From: Streptosporangium amethystogenes
GTDB lineage: Bacteria > Actinomycetota > Actinomycetes > Streptosporangiales > Streptosporangiaceae
Assembly (NCBI RefSeq): GCF_000721075.1
Contig: NZ_JOEQ01000005.1
Location: 558,001-622,000, forward strand
Reading direction: 5' to 3'
DNA: 64,000 nucleotides
Position numbers and translations under genes: made by a program
In this document: piece by piece, positions 43,355 to 51,399 of the stretch
Position numbering within the stretch: the stretch's first letter is position 1
How the letters are laid out: each line of letters opens with the position of its first letter
The notes under the pieces: generated by a model
Seen by the model: only the letters and a program-made list of their open reading frames with translations
Databases searched by the model: none
Told to the model about the DNA's origin: nothing

Positions 43355-43720
43355 TCAGTGCTCCCAGGGAGGGGGCTCGCCCATCTTCGCGTAGTACTTG
43401 GCCAGGTGGGACTTGATCCTGCCGACGTCCTCCGCCGGCACCTTGATCCCGCCCCGCGCCCCATTCATGATCGCCGCCGCGGCGTGCACGGCACGCGGAA
43501 CCGCCCTGAGTTCGCCGTCGATCACGTCGGCGACGGGCAGCTTGTAGCTTCCGAAGTTCTCCGGCTCGTCACCGTCGTACCAGAGGTGGGCCTCCCGGTA
43601 GCGGGCATTGGGCTCCTCCTCCGCGCCGGCCCACGCGCGAACGCGCCGGTCGGCCGCTTCGCTGTCCCACTCCCTGTCGTGATCGGCCAGCGGCAGATCA
43701 TGAAATCGGGTGACTGTCAT
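43355..43720 (-). CDS. small protein resembling a phage prohead-protease-associated domain
   Basis: 121 residues, AGGGAG eight bases before ATG. The segment NFGSYKLPVADVIDGELRAVPRAV, then GARGGIKVPAEDVGRIKSHLAKYY and PPPWE at the end, resembles a domain I know next to HK97-type prohead proteases in actinophage genomes. Here it stands alone, without capsid, portal or protease genes. It may be a domesticated phage module or a widespread cellular domain of unknown role. Confidence 0.5.
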   Translation of the reverse strand: MTVTRFHDLPLADHDREWDSEAADRRVRAWAGAEEEPNARYREAHLWYDGDEPENFGSYKLPVADVIDGELRAVPRAVHAAAAIMNGARGGIKVPAEDVGRIKSHLAKYYAKMGEPPPWEH

Positions 43721-43817
43721 GCCCCTGCTCCCTTCGTCGAGATTCCCACTACCCCGCTCACCGGCTCGATGTCCTGTCCGGCGACATATTCGGCCCCTGC
43801 CAGGGGAGAGGCTTGGC

Positions 43818-44123
43818 ATGACCGACAACCCTGAGGTGAACGAGAACACGGCGGAGCGCGACGTCTCGGAACAGGCCCTGCCTCCCGCCGGTCCACGAGG
43901 CGCCGACGGCGAGACCAGGATCGTGGCGGAGCGGTCGGGAGCGGACACCACCTTCCCCGAGCGGCCGCTCCTGGCGGATCCGGACGACGTGCGCCGCACT
44001 CCGGGAGAGGAGGGTGCAGAGGGGGTGAGCCAGGCCGAGCGGGGCGTCGAGGACGCGAAGGACGAGGCGGAGGACAGGGAGAGGTCCGGGTCCCCCGAGC
44101 CGGAGGTCGGCCCCGCCTCCTAA
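43818..44123 (+). CDS. small acidic, probably disordered protein
   Basis: 101 residues, very rich in Glu, Asp, Gly and Pro, with no predicted fold. GGGAGAGG precedes the ATG. Codon third positions remain GC-rich. It is convergent with the CsbD gene; both could be stress-induced. Confidence 0.55.
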   Translation: MTDNPEVNENTAERDVSEQALPPAGPRGADGETRIVAERSGADTTFPERPLLADPDDVRRTPGEEGAEGVSQAERGVEDAKDEAEDRERSGSPEPEVGPAS

Positions 44124-44158
44124 AGGCCCCGTCCGTCCCTTCGAGGCGGGACCGGACA

Positions 44159-44195
44159 TGGCGGCGGGGGCCCCGGAAGGCCGGGACCCCCGCCA
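44159..44195. terminator. terminator between convergent small genes
   Basis: A GC-rich stem with one bulge (TGGCGGCGGGGGCCCCGG against CCGGGACCCCCGCCA) with an AAGG loop lies between the two convergent stops. Confidence 0.6.
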
Positions 44196-44210
44196 CGGGG
44201 TGGTCGTGGG

Positions 44211-44405
44211 TCAGCTCTTGAAGGCGTCCTTGACCTTCTTCGCGCTGTCCTTCGCCTTCTCGCCGGCCTGCTTGAAGCGGCTTCCGGCCTGGTCGTCCTT
44301 GCCGCTGGCCTCAAGGCGCTCGTCGCCGGTGGCGCGGCCCACGCCTTCCTTGATCTTGCCCTTGGCCTCTTGCGCCTTGTTGGAAAGCTTGTCGTCGGCA
44401 CCCAT
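44211..44405 (-). CDS. CsbD-family stress protein
   Basis: 64 residues. NKAQEAKGKIKEGVGRATGD is the CsbD signature, and the C-terminal half is Lys-rich and helical (KQAGEKAKDSAKKVKDAF). The family is induced by general stress in many bacteria; the molecular role is unknown. GGGAGGAA precedes the ATG. Confidence 0.9.
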   Translation of the reverse strand: MGADDKLSNKAQEAKGKIKEGVGRATGDERLEASGKDDQAGSRFKQAGEKAKDSAKKVKDAFKS

Positions 44406-44734
44406 GATGTAATTCCTCCCGTTATGTGGAGTTTGGTCCACGCAATCCCTTTCTCCGCTGTGGGAGGAAGTAAACATGTCCGATGCCCGGACCCGGCCGG
44501 ACTCGGCGCCGATCGGCCGGTGACAACGCCTCCGCGGCACGGGCGGGCCATTGGAATCCGGTCCGGGGCGCACCGCGCCGGCGTAAGGGGCGGAGACGGT
44601 GTGGTGAGCGTCATGTGTGGCGAGATCGCCCTCGGACGTCGCGCGATGAGGGGGGGGACATCCATGCCTCGCGAGTGAGACCGCCGTCTCCGGCGTAAAA
44701 ACGAAATGATCGGTTCTCTGCTTTCAGCGGAAAG

Positions 44735-44748
44735 CGCTCACAGCGAAC
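44735..44748 (-). promoter_or_regulatory. ClgR-type box upstream of clpP
   Basis: The minus strand reads GTTCGC-N5-GCG exactly, the motif reported for the ClgR activator of Clp genes in Streptomyces. It lies 84 bases before the clpP start in the 426-base spacer 44406-44831. A second, weaker, palindromic site (GTTCGTTATTCGCAAAC) is at 44790-44806. No other feature is evident in the spacer. Confidence 0.6.
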
Positions 44749-44831
44749 GAACGGAAATCATGCTTCCGGGCGGGGCTATGGTCACGGGTGTTCGTTATTC
44801 GCAAACCTCGGGTTCGGAGTAGGTGGAGAAC

Positions 44832-45410
44832 ATGAGCGGTCCCCAGATCGTCCCCGAAGACCAGCTGTACCAGCGGCTGCTGCGCAAGCGGATCGTCGTG
44901 CTCGGCAGCGAGGTGAACGACGAGGTCGCCAACCGGATCTGCGGGGAGTTGCTCCTGCTCTCCGCCGACGACGAACAGCGCGACATCTGGCTCTACATCA
45001 ACTCACCCGGCGGTTCGGTGTCGGCGGGCATGGCCATCTACGACGTGATGCAGTACATCCCCAACGACGTCGCCACCGTGGCCATGGGCATCGCCGGGTC
45101 GATGGGGCAGTTCCTGCTCTGTTCGGGTGCGCCCGGCAAGCGTTACGTGCTGCCGCACGCCAGAGTGATCATGCATCAGCCCTCCGGGGGGCTGGGCGGT
45201 ACGGCTGCCGACATCGCCATCCAGGCCGAGCAGATGCTCTACACCAAGCAGATGATGCGCGAGCGGATCGCCTTCCACACCGGCCAGCCGCTGGAGCGGA
45301 TCGAGGAGGACTGGGACCGCGACCGCTGGTTCACCGCCACCGAGGCCAGGGACTACGGTTTCGTCGACCAGGTCATCAGGAACACCAGCGAGGTGGTGTC
45401 CGAGAAGTGA
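44832..45410 (+). CDS. clpP: ATP-dependent Clp protease proteolytic subunit
   Basis: 192 residues. It forms the barrel peptidase that works with ClpX or ClpC. Seen: the catalytic Ser in GSMGQFLL, His in VIMHQPSGG, and the Asp of the DRDRWF region; INSPGGSVSAGMAIYDVMQ is also canonical. There is no clpX or second clpP next to it, so it is one of the extra ClpPs that actinomycetes carry, perhaps of the stress-induced ClpP3/4 kind given the ClgR-type boxes. GGAG precedes the ATG; a GTG three codons earlier is possible. Confidence 0.93.
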   Translation: MSGPQIVPEDQLYQRLLRKRIVVLGSEVNDEVANRICGELLLLSADDEQRDIWLYINSPGGSVSAGMAIYDVMQYIPNDVATVAMGIAGSMGQFLLCSGAPGKRYVLPHARVIMHQPSGGLGGTAADIAIQAEQMLYTKQMMRERIAFHTGQPLERIEEDWDRDRWFTATEARDYGFVDQVIRNTSEVVSEK

Positions 45411-45483
45411 TATTCCGTTCCCGAGGCGATTTTCACCTGGGATGGTTTTCACGGAGAGCGAGCCCGCGCTCCGCGTGGAATAG

Positions 45484-45523
45484 CGTGGCCTCATTTCCGG
45501 CCGCTGCCGGAAATGAGGCCACG
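45484..45523 (+). terminator. terminator of clpP
   Basis: A perfect 18-bp stem (CGTGGCCTCATTTCCGGC and its complement) with a CGCT loop lies 73 bases after the clpP stop. It is the clearest terminator in the window. Confidence 0.8.
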
Positions 45524-45623
45524 GGGTAAAGCGCCGTCGGTCGTTCTCGAACGCTTCCTCCGCGCTTCCCCGGCTGTTCGGCCGGCCTTTTCCGGCCGCT
45601 GACCGGCGTACTCGGCCGCTCCG

Positions 45624-46349
45624 TCAACGGTGGCAGAGTAGGCAGCGTACGGCGTGCTCGAGAGACTCGGCGTCGGTCATGGGCGAGGGCCAGGGGAGCC
45701 GGATCAGAGTCGGGTCCTCGACGCCGCAGCGGACCGTCGCGCCGAAGCGGTCGAGCTCCCAGAGCCAGGCCCCCGGCACCGGCTCGGCGAGCAGGGAGCC
45801 CAGTGCGGTTTCCAACTGCCTGCGATGGGCGCCGTTGACGTGCTGGACCATACGCTCGGCCTCGCCCATCAGCGGGTCGGGGGTGGCGCCGAGATACTCC
45901 TCGGCGTCCAGCACACCTGACTCGGGGCCGGTCAGATAGATCACCCTGCTGACGTCGACACGTAGCAGCCTGGGGCCGTCCGTCCCCTCCAGCACCTCGA
46001 ACAGCGCCTCGTCGGGGCAGCGCTCGGCGATCGCCACAGCGGTCCGCCGTACCTCGGCCACGGGCACGGCCTGTGCCCATCCCTGCACCTTGAGCAGGCC
46101 GCGCGAGAGCTCGTGCTTCCCCAGTGAGCGGTTCGACGTCAGGTCCACGGTCACCACGGGCTCATCTCGGGCGTCATAGAGCGGATCGCCCGGTAGGACG
46201 AGCAGCACCGGCCGGCCGGCGGTGTCCACGCCCCCTCTGGCGGGCAGCGCGGGGCTGGTGTCTCCGGCGATGGACACGTGGGTGGGAGCGGCGCCGGCGG
46301 CGAGGGTGCGGACCCGCTCGGGGATCGGCGGGGCGATGACTGGCGGCAT
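45624..46349 (-). CDS. DUF2470 protein, haem-utilisation-like
   Basis: 241 residues. The fold reads as a split-barrel flavin/haem-type domain (VLLVLPGDPLYDARDEPVVTVDL, GRPV), followed by a DUF2470 helix-rich domain (GEAERMVQHVNGAHRRQLETAL). HugZ/HutZ haem-degrading proteins have this order. A CLLCHR motif at the end could bind a metal or haem. It diverges from rpsD across an iron-box-like region, which supports a role in iron or haem use. Confidence 0.7.
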   Translation of the reverse strand: MPPVIAPPIPERVRTLAAGAAPTHVSIAGDTSPALPARGGVDTAGRPVLLVLPGDPLYDARDEPVVTVDLTSNRSLGKHELSRGLLKVQGWAQAVPVAEVRRTAVAIAERCPDEALFEVLEGTDGPRLLRVDVSRVIYLTGPESGVLDAEEYLGATPDPLMGEAERMVQHVNGAHRRQLETALGSLLAEPVPGAWLWELDRFGATVRCGVEDPTLIRLPWPSPMTDAESLEHAVRCLLCHR

Positions 46350-46392
46350 GGACCGGCTCTCCTTGAGGTCGGGGAGAAACTGCTGTATAAGA

Positions 46393-46421
46393 TTAGCCTT
46401 GCCTAACTAAGGTAAACCTAA
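46393..46421. promoter_or_regulatory. IdeR/DmdR-like iron box between DUF2470 gene and rpsD
   Basis: TTAGCCTTGCCTAACTAA and the following GGTAAACCTAA form two overlapping imperfect copies of the DtxR/IdeR consensus TTAGGTTAGGCTAACCTAA. The site is about 45 bases from the DUF2470 start and 17 bases from the rpsD start, so it could repress either gene when iron is plentiful. Confidence 0.6.
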
Positions 46422-46437
46422 CCATAGAGGAGCGAGC

Positions 46438-47052
46438 ATGCGCTACACCGGACCGAAGGTGCGTCTGTCCCGCCGGGCGGGCGTGCCGCTGACCCGCAAG
46501 GCCGTCCGATACTTCGAGGAGCGCCCCTACCCGCCGGGTGAGCACGGTCGCAAGACCAACCGGCGGCAGACCGGTGACTACGGGCTGCGGTTGATGGAGA
46601 AGCAGAAGCTGCGCTGGTACTACGACGTCTCCGAGCGCCAGATGCGTCGTTACTGGGACCTGGCGCTGCGCGGCGGTGGCCGTGCGGGCGCCGAGCTGGT
46701 GGTGCTGCTGGAGACGCGTCTGGCCTCCCTGGTGCTACGGTCCGGCCTCGCCCCGTCCATCTACGCGGCCCGGCAGTACGTCGCCCACGGTCACATCACC
46801 GTGGACGGCCGCAAGGTCGACATTCCCAGCTATCTGGTCAGGCCGGGCCAGGTCGTCGCGGTGCGCGAGAAGTCGCGCCGGATGCAACCCTTCGTCGCCG
46901 CCTCCGAGGGGGTGTACGCGGACGACAGGGGCGCCGCCTATCTCGGCGTCGACCACGCCGAGCTTCGGTTCACCCTGCTGGGCCGCCCACTGCGCGAGCA
47001 GGTCGTGGTCCCGGTGGACGAACAGCTCGTGGTGGAGTTCTACTCGCGCTGA
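46438..47052 (+). CDS. rpsD: 30S ribosomal protein S4
   Basis: 204 residues. It nucleates assembly of the small subunit. MRYTGPKVRLSRRAGVPLT, YPPGEHGR and the S4 RNA-binding domain (LASLVLRSGLAPSIYAARQY, GHITVDGRKVDIPSYLV) are clear. It lacks N-terminal zinc Cys residues, as in Streptomyces S4, and stands alone as it does there. GAGGAG precedes the ATG. The adjacent iron-box-like sequence is unexpected for a ribosomal gene. Confidence 0.95.
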   Translation: MRYTGPKVRLSRRAGVPLTRKAVRYFEERPYPPGEHGRKTNRRQTGDYGLRLMEKQKLRWYYDVSERQMRRYWDLALRGGGRAGAELVVLLETRLASLVLRSGLAPSIYAARQYVAHGHITVDGRKVDIPSYLVRPGQVVAVREKSRRMQPFVAASEGVYADDRGAAYLGVDHAELRFTLLGRPLREQVVVPVDEQLVVEFYSR

Positions 47053-47063
47053 CCCGACGCCGG

Positions 47064-48035
47064 TCAGCGGCGCCGGCCCGCCACCTTCCGGGTGGCGGGC
47101 TTTCTCACGCCGTTGCCTTCCGCGCCGTTGTTCCCCGCGCCGTTGCCTCCCGCACCATTGCTTCCCGTACCGTTGTTTCTCGCGCCGTTGCTCCCCGCGC
47201 CGTTGTCTCCCGGCCTGCCGTTCGCGGCCGTACCCGGATCGCTGCCGCGCGTCGCGGGGACCTGGTCCCGCAGTTCCCGCACCTCGGCCCGGAGCGCGGC
47301 CAACTCGGCGAGCACCGTTCTCCCCAACTCCGTGGTCGCCTGCACGGACTCCTCGGTGTGCTCCTCCTCCATCGCGCTGACCACCACCGCGATGAACAGG
47401 TTCAGCACCACGAACGTGCACACCAGCATGAACACCACGAAGAACACCCACGCCTCCGGGTGCTCGACCATCACCTCGCGGGTGATGTCGGACCAGGCGT
47501 CCCCGGTCATCATCTGGAACAGGGTGAACAGCGAGGTGGGCAGGTCGCCGAAATACTCAGGAGCGGTGGTGTGGTAGAGCTTCGTGCCCATCACCGCCGC
47601 GACGTAGAGCACAAGTCCCAGCAGCAGCACGATCGAGCTCATCCCCGGCATCGCGGTGAGCAGCGCGGTCACCACCCTGCGCAGGCTCGGCACCACGGAG
47701 ATCAGCCGTAGCGCCCGCAGGATCCGCAGCGCCCGCAGCACCGAGAGTCCACCCGCGGTGGGCAGCAGCGAGACCGCCACGATCGCGGCGTCGAACAGGT
47801 TCCACGGGTTGCGGAAGAATCGCCAGCCCTGGGCGTAGAGCTTGACGGCCAGTTCGGCGACGAAGATGTAGAGCGCCAGATGGTCGATCACGGTGAGCGC
47901 CGTGCCGTACCGCTCGACGGCCGTGGCCGAGGTCTCCAACCCGAGTGTGGCCGCGTTGATCACGATGATGGCGGTGATGACCTGCTGGAAACGGGAGGTT
48001 TCCAGCAGGGTGCGGAGACGCTCGCGCGTCGACAC
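47064..48035 (-). CDS. voltage-gated-type ion channel with repeat tail
   Basis: 323 residues; GTG after GGAG. Six membrane helices: S4 carries the positive series LRALRILRALRLISVVPSLRR, and the pore has TGDAWSD in the place of the NaChBac filter TLESWAS. This is a one-domain bacterial cation channel; Asp residues in the filter leave ion selectivity open. After S6 (VVLNLFIAVVVSAM) comes a coiled coil (ELGRTVLAELAALRAEVREL), a likely tetramerisation tail, then Asn/Gly pentapeptide repeats and a basic end. A TTG start at 48074 is less likely. Confidence 0.85.
   Translation of the reverse strand: MSTRERLRTLLETSRFQQVITAIIVINAATLGLETSATAVERYGTALTVIDHLALYIFVAELAVKLYAQGWRFFRNPWNLFDAAIVAVSLLPTAGGLSVLRALRILRALRLISVVPSLRRVVTALLTAMPGMSSIVLLLGLVLYVAAVMGTKLYHTTAPEYFGDLPTSLFTLFQMMTGDAWSDITREVMVEHPEAWVFFVVFMLVCTFVVLNLFIAVVVSAMEEEHTEESVQATTELGRTVLAELAALRAEVRELRDQVPATRGSDPGTAANGRPGDNGAGSNGARNNGTGSNGAGGNGAGNNGAEGNGVRKPATRKVAGRRR
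47100..47204 (-). repeat. 15-bp tandem repeat coding NGAGS-like pentapeptides
   Basis: Seven degenerate copies of a 15-bp unit encode NGAGS, NGARN, NGTGS, NGAGG, NGAGN, NGAEG and NGVRK at the end of the channel. Copy number may vary between strains. Confidence 0.85.
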
Positions 48036-48124
48036 GGAGGGCTCCAGGGGGTCGGAGGGCCAAGGACAAGGCAAGATCGTAACGCCTTGTCGACGGTCCG
48101 GCTCCGCCGGGAAGGCGGGTCAGG

Positions 48125-48775
48125 TCACTCCGGGGCGCTCCGCGGCCCGGCGCAGTAGTCGCCGATGCCGGACTCCAGGAGTTCGAAGCCACGCTCGGCC
48201 TGCCGTCGCAGGTCGGGGGCGATGGCATTGAGGTCTTCGCCCGCGAGCATGCGCTGGACGGCATGGGTCATCAGCCTGTGCAGTACCGCGCAGATCTGGG
48301 CGGCGGCGAACGCGGGGGTGAGGTCGTCCGGGTCGGCGTTGGTCTCGTCGGCGAGTGTCCTGGCCAGGGCCTGCTCGCGCGCCGCGTTCATCTCCCTGAT
48401 CCGGGCGTTGAGGGACGGGCTCTCGGCGACCATGCGGGTGAAGGCGTCACTCCCCTCGTGGAAGCCGTAACGGTGGTGCCGGCTGTCGAGTGCGTCCAAG
48501 AAGTCGCGGCGCAGCGCCTGTAGAGCGCTCTCCCGCGGCCTCCGCTCCCGGACGACCCTGCTTGGCAGGTCCTCCACCTCCCCCTGCCGGTCGAAGAGCA
48601 GGTCCTCCTTGGTGCTGAAGTAGTTGAAGACCGTGTTGACCGACACGTCGGCGGCTCTGGCCACCTCGGCCACCGTCACGTTGTCGAAGCCGTTCGTCAC
48701 GAACAGCCACATGGCGATGTCGGAGATGCGCTGCCTGGTCTCCCGTTTCTTGCGCTCACGCAGGCCCTCGCTCAT
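48125..48775 (-). CDS. TetR-family repressor
   Basis: 216 residues. The N-terminal helix-turn-helix (ISDIAMWLFVTNGFDNVTVAEVARAADVSVNTVFNYF) is typical, with a ligand-binding helical C-terminus. It diverges from a drug-type ABC exporter, with a clear palindromic operator between them, so it most likely represses the exporter and itself until a toxic ligand binds. Confidence 0.92.
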   Translation of the reverse strand: MSEGLRERKKRETRQRISDIAMWLFVTNGFDNVTVAEVARAADVSVNTVFNYFSTKEDLLFDRQGEVEDLPSRVVRERRPRESALQALRRDFLDALDSRHHRYGFHEGSDAFTRMVAESPSLNARIREMNAAREQALARTLADETNADPDDLTPAFAAAQICAVLHRLMTHAVQRMLAGEDLNAIAPDLRRQAERGFELLESGIGDYCAGPRSAPE

Positions 48776-48807
48776 GAGGTCATTCTATGGGGTCGGATAA
48801 ATTTTGC

Positions 48808-48831
48808 AGTGACACCAAATTTGGTGTTACT
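48808..48831. promoter_or_regulatory. TetR operator
   Basis: AGTGACACCAAA and TTTGGTGTTACT form a 24-bp palindrome with one mismatch, midway between the divergent starts of the TetR and ABC genes. This is the best operator in the window. Confidence 0.8.
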
Positions 48832-48851
48832 TTACCAATGGAGGCGATCAA

Positions 48852-49733
48852 ATGATCAAGACATCAGCTCTGAGCAAGACCTTCCCCGGCGGTGTCGAGG
48901 CCGTCCGGGGCGTCGACCTGACGGTGGAGGCCGGGGAGATCGTCGGGTTCCTCGGTCCCAACGGCGCGGGAAAGACGACCACGATGCACATGCTGACCAC
49001 ACTGCTCCGTCCCACCGGGGGCAGTGCCACGGTTGCCGGGCACGACCTGATCACCGACCCGAGGGGCGTGCGGCGGAGCATCGGCTACGTGTCCCAGGGG
49101 GGCGGGATCGCCCCGGCGAACCCGGTGGGGGAGGAGTTGGAACTCCACGCGATGCTCTACGGCATGCGCCCGGCCGAGGCGCGGGACCGGGTCGCCGAGG
49201 TGCTCGGCCGACTCGAACTGACCGCACTGCGGGAGCGGCCGGGCGGGGCTCTCTCCGGTGGCCAGCGCCGCCGGTTCGACCTCGCGTTCGGGCTGGTTCA
49301 CAACCCGCCACTGCTCTTCCTTGACGAGCCCACCACGGGCCTGGACCCCCAGAGCCGGGCCGTCCTCTGGGACCGGATCAGAGACCTGCGCGACGATGCC
49401 GGCCTCACGGTCTTCCTGACCACGCACTATCTCGAAGAGGCGGACATGCTCGCCGACCGTCTGTTCGTCATCGACCACGGGGTGATCGTCGCCCAGGGCA
49501 CCCCGGTCGAGCTCAAGGGGGGCACCGGCACCCTCGACGATGTCTTCCTGTCCATCACCGGCCGCTCGCTGAGAGACGATCCGCCGGGCGGTGAGCCGCC
49601 CGGCGGTCCCAGCCGGGCAGGCGTAACGGCTTTCGAAGCCTGTGCCGCCGACCGAACGACCGAGGGCTCGGCGCTCACCGCTGGAACGGCAGGCGAGCGG
49701 CGAGGGGTCTGCGCGGCGGGTGAGGAGCGGTGA
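48852..49733 (+). CDS. ABC exporter ATPase, DrrA-like
   Basis: 293 residues. Walker A GPNGAGKTTT, Q-loop YVSQGGG, signature LSGGQRRR, Walker B LLFLDEPTTGLD and TTHYLEEAD are seen. The DrrA-type C-terminus with LDDVFLSITGR is present. A Gly/Pro/Ala-rich tail of ~50 residues follows. GGAGGCGATC precedes the ATG. The next gene overlaps its stop by four bases. It probably exports a lipophilic drug. Confidence 0.93.
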   Translation: MIKTSALSKTFPGGVEAVRGVDLTVEAGEIVGFLGPNGAGKTTTMHMLTTLLRPTGGSATVAGHDLITDPRGVRRSIGYVSQGGGIAPANPVGEELELHAMLYGMRPAEARDRVAEVLGRLELTALRERPGGALSGGQRRRFDLAFGLVHNPPLLFLDEPTTGLDPQSRAVLWDRIRDLRDDAGLTVFLTTHYLEEADMLADRLFVIDHGVIVAQGTPVELKGGTGTLDDVFLSITGRSLRDDPPGGEPPGGPSRAGVTAFEACAADRTTEGSALTAGTAGERRGVCAAGEER

Positions 49734-50473
49734 AAGGCTCGACGGGCATCGTCCGCGACACCTGGCTGATCTTCCGGCACAACGTCCGGATCTCCCTGCG
49801 GCAAAAGGCGGGGATCGTCTTCGGGGTCCTGCAACCCCTGCTCTACCTGGTGCTGTTCGGCCCGCTGTTCGCCACGATCGGCACCTGGGAGACGCTGATC
49901 CCCGGCCTGCTGATCCAGGTCGGGCTGTTCAGTGCAGGTCTGTCCGGCTTCGGCATCGTGTTCGACGCCCGGGCGGGTGTGCTGGACCGGCTGCGGGTCA
50001 CCCCGGCACACCGTGTCTCGCTGCTGCTCGGCCGGGTGCTGGCCGGCTCGCTCACCCTGCTGATCCAGTCGATCATGCTGATCGCGGTGGGTTACGCCTT
50101 CGGCCTGCGTGCGGCGCTCCCCGGCGTGCTGCTCGCGCTCGCCCTGATGACGCTGCTCGGGGTCAGCCTGGCCGCGCTCTCCAACGCGATCGCGCTCGTC
50201 ATGGATCCCGACGCGTTCGCGCCGGTCATGAGTACGGCGGTGGTCCCGCTGGTCCTGCTGTCCGGCGCGTTCCTGCCGATGTCGATGGCGCCCGGCTGGC
50301 TGGACACGCTGTCACGCCTCACGCCGTTCCGCTACGTGCTGGAGGCCATACGAGAGCTGTTCGTCGGCCACTACGCGACGACGACCGTGGTCGCGGGCAT
50401 CGCCGTGACCGCGGTCCTCTCCGTGCTCTGTGTCCTGGTGGGCACCCGCGTCTTCAACCGAGAGAACGCCTGA
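49730..50473 (+). CDS. ABC-2-type exporter permease, DrrB-like
   Basis: 247 residues with six membrane helices (QPLLYLVLFGPLFATIG, GLSGFGIVFD, LLIQSIMLIAVGYAFGL). ALSNAIALVMDPDAFAPVMSTAVVPLVLLSGAFLPMS, quoted in part, is the ABC-2 signature. GTG start overlapping the ATPase stop. Forms the exporter with the preceding ATPase. Confidence 0.92.
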   Translation: MKGSTGIVRDTWLIFRHNVRISLRQKAGIVFGVLQPLLYLVLFGPLFATIGTWETLIPGLLIQVGLFSAGLSGFGIVFDARAGVLDRLRVTPAHRVSLLLGRVLAGSLTLLIQSIMLIAVGYAFGLRAALPGVLLALALMTLLGVSLAALSNAIALVMDPDAFAPVMSTAVVPLVLLSGAFLPMSMAPGWLDTLSRLTPFRYVLEAIRELFVGHYATTTVVAGIAVTAVLSVLCVLVGTRVFNRENA

Positions 50474-50530
50474 CCGTCGAGATCGCCGGATACCGCTCCT
50501 CCGCCACGAACCCGGCCTGGCGGTACGCGT

Positions 50531-50836
50531 TCAGCGGGCCAGGTCGCGGGGGTGTCCCAGCAGCGCACCGTGCCGGCTGAGAAGCCGCGTGATGACCGAC
50601 GTCAGCCGATCCCTGTCGGCGTCCGGCAGTTCACCCGCCAGGGCGTCCAGGCGCACGGTCACGTCGCGGTGCGCCTCGACGGCGAGCCGCGTGCCCTCGT
50701 CGGTCAACGCGACCTGGCAGGCGCGCCGGTCGCGGGCGTCACGGGCCCGGGCGACCAGACCGCGACGCTCCACCCGATCCACGAGCCCGGTGAGGCTGGA
50801 CCTCTCCAGGTGCAGGAACCGGCTGAGATCGGTCAT
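50531..50836 (-). pseudogene. MarR-family regulator, 5' end deleted
   Basis: About 101 residues of MarR C-terminus: LHLERSSLTGLVDRVERRGLV (recognition helix and wing), then RDARDRRACQVALTDEGTRL. The ~45 residues that normally precede are missing; the reading frame upstream turns into antisense of an MFS gene. An ATG lies at the break but has no visible ribosome site. Confidence 0.75.
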
Positions 50837-51368
50837 GCCGACCGTGGTGGTTCCCGCCCTGCGGCTGCTGGAGCGCGAGCTGGGCACCACCCCCACCTGG
50901 TCGGCCTGGATCCTCAGTGCCTTCCTGCTCTCCAGCGCCGTGCTGACCCCGCTCCTCGGCCGGATGGGAGACCCGTACGGCAGGCGGAGAGTGATGACCG
51001 CCGTGCTCGTCGCCTACGCGGTCGGGATGGCCGGAGCGGCGCTCGCCCAGAACATCGGCCAGCTCATCGCCGCCCGCGTCGTCCAGGGGGCGGCACTGGC
51101 GGTGGTGCTGCTGTCGATGGCGATCCTGCGCGAGGCGCTGCCCCGTGAACGGCTTCCGTTCGCGATGGGCCTGGTCTCCGGCATCGTCGGAGCCGGAGGA
51201 GGGACGGGTCTGGTGGTCGGCGGGCTGCTGGCCGATGGTCGCCAGGGAGCGGGCCTGATGTTCCGCCCGGAGCCGGAGCAAGGAGATCCGGCGATCCCGT
51301 CCCGCGGGCCGACCTCAAGGTGGCCGGGCCGGTCCGGCGGCACGCGCCGCGCCCCCGGTCGGCTCTGA
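50835..51368 (+). pseudogene. MFS drug transporter fragment
   Basis: The frame codes for TM1-TM5 of a DHA2-type multidrug transporter: VVVPALRLLERELGTTPTWSAWILSAFLLSSA, GRMGDPYGRRRVM (motif A), AARVVQGAALAVVLLSMAI, GLVSGIVGAGGGTGLVVGGLLAD, all abbreviated. TM1 is cut at its start and the chain loses homology after ~51240, ending 51368. An intact transporter has ~450 residues. Its broken 5' end abuts the broken 5' end of the MarR gene. Confidence 0.75.
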
Positions 51369-51399
51369 CACACGACGACCTCCGGGGCCTCCGGGAGGC

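Noticed and set aside
43355..43720. Prophage remnant around the prohead-like protein
   Set aside because: No other phage-type gene, attachment-like repeat or tRNA lies near it, so a prophage cannot be supported.
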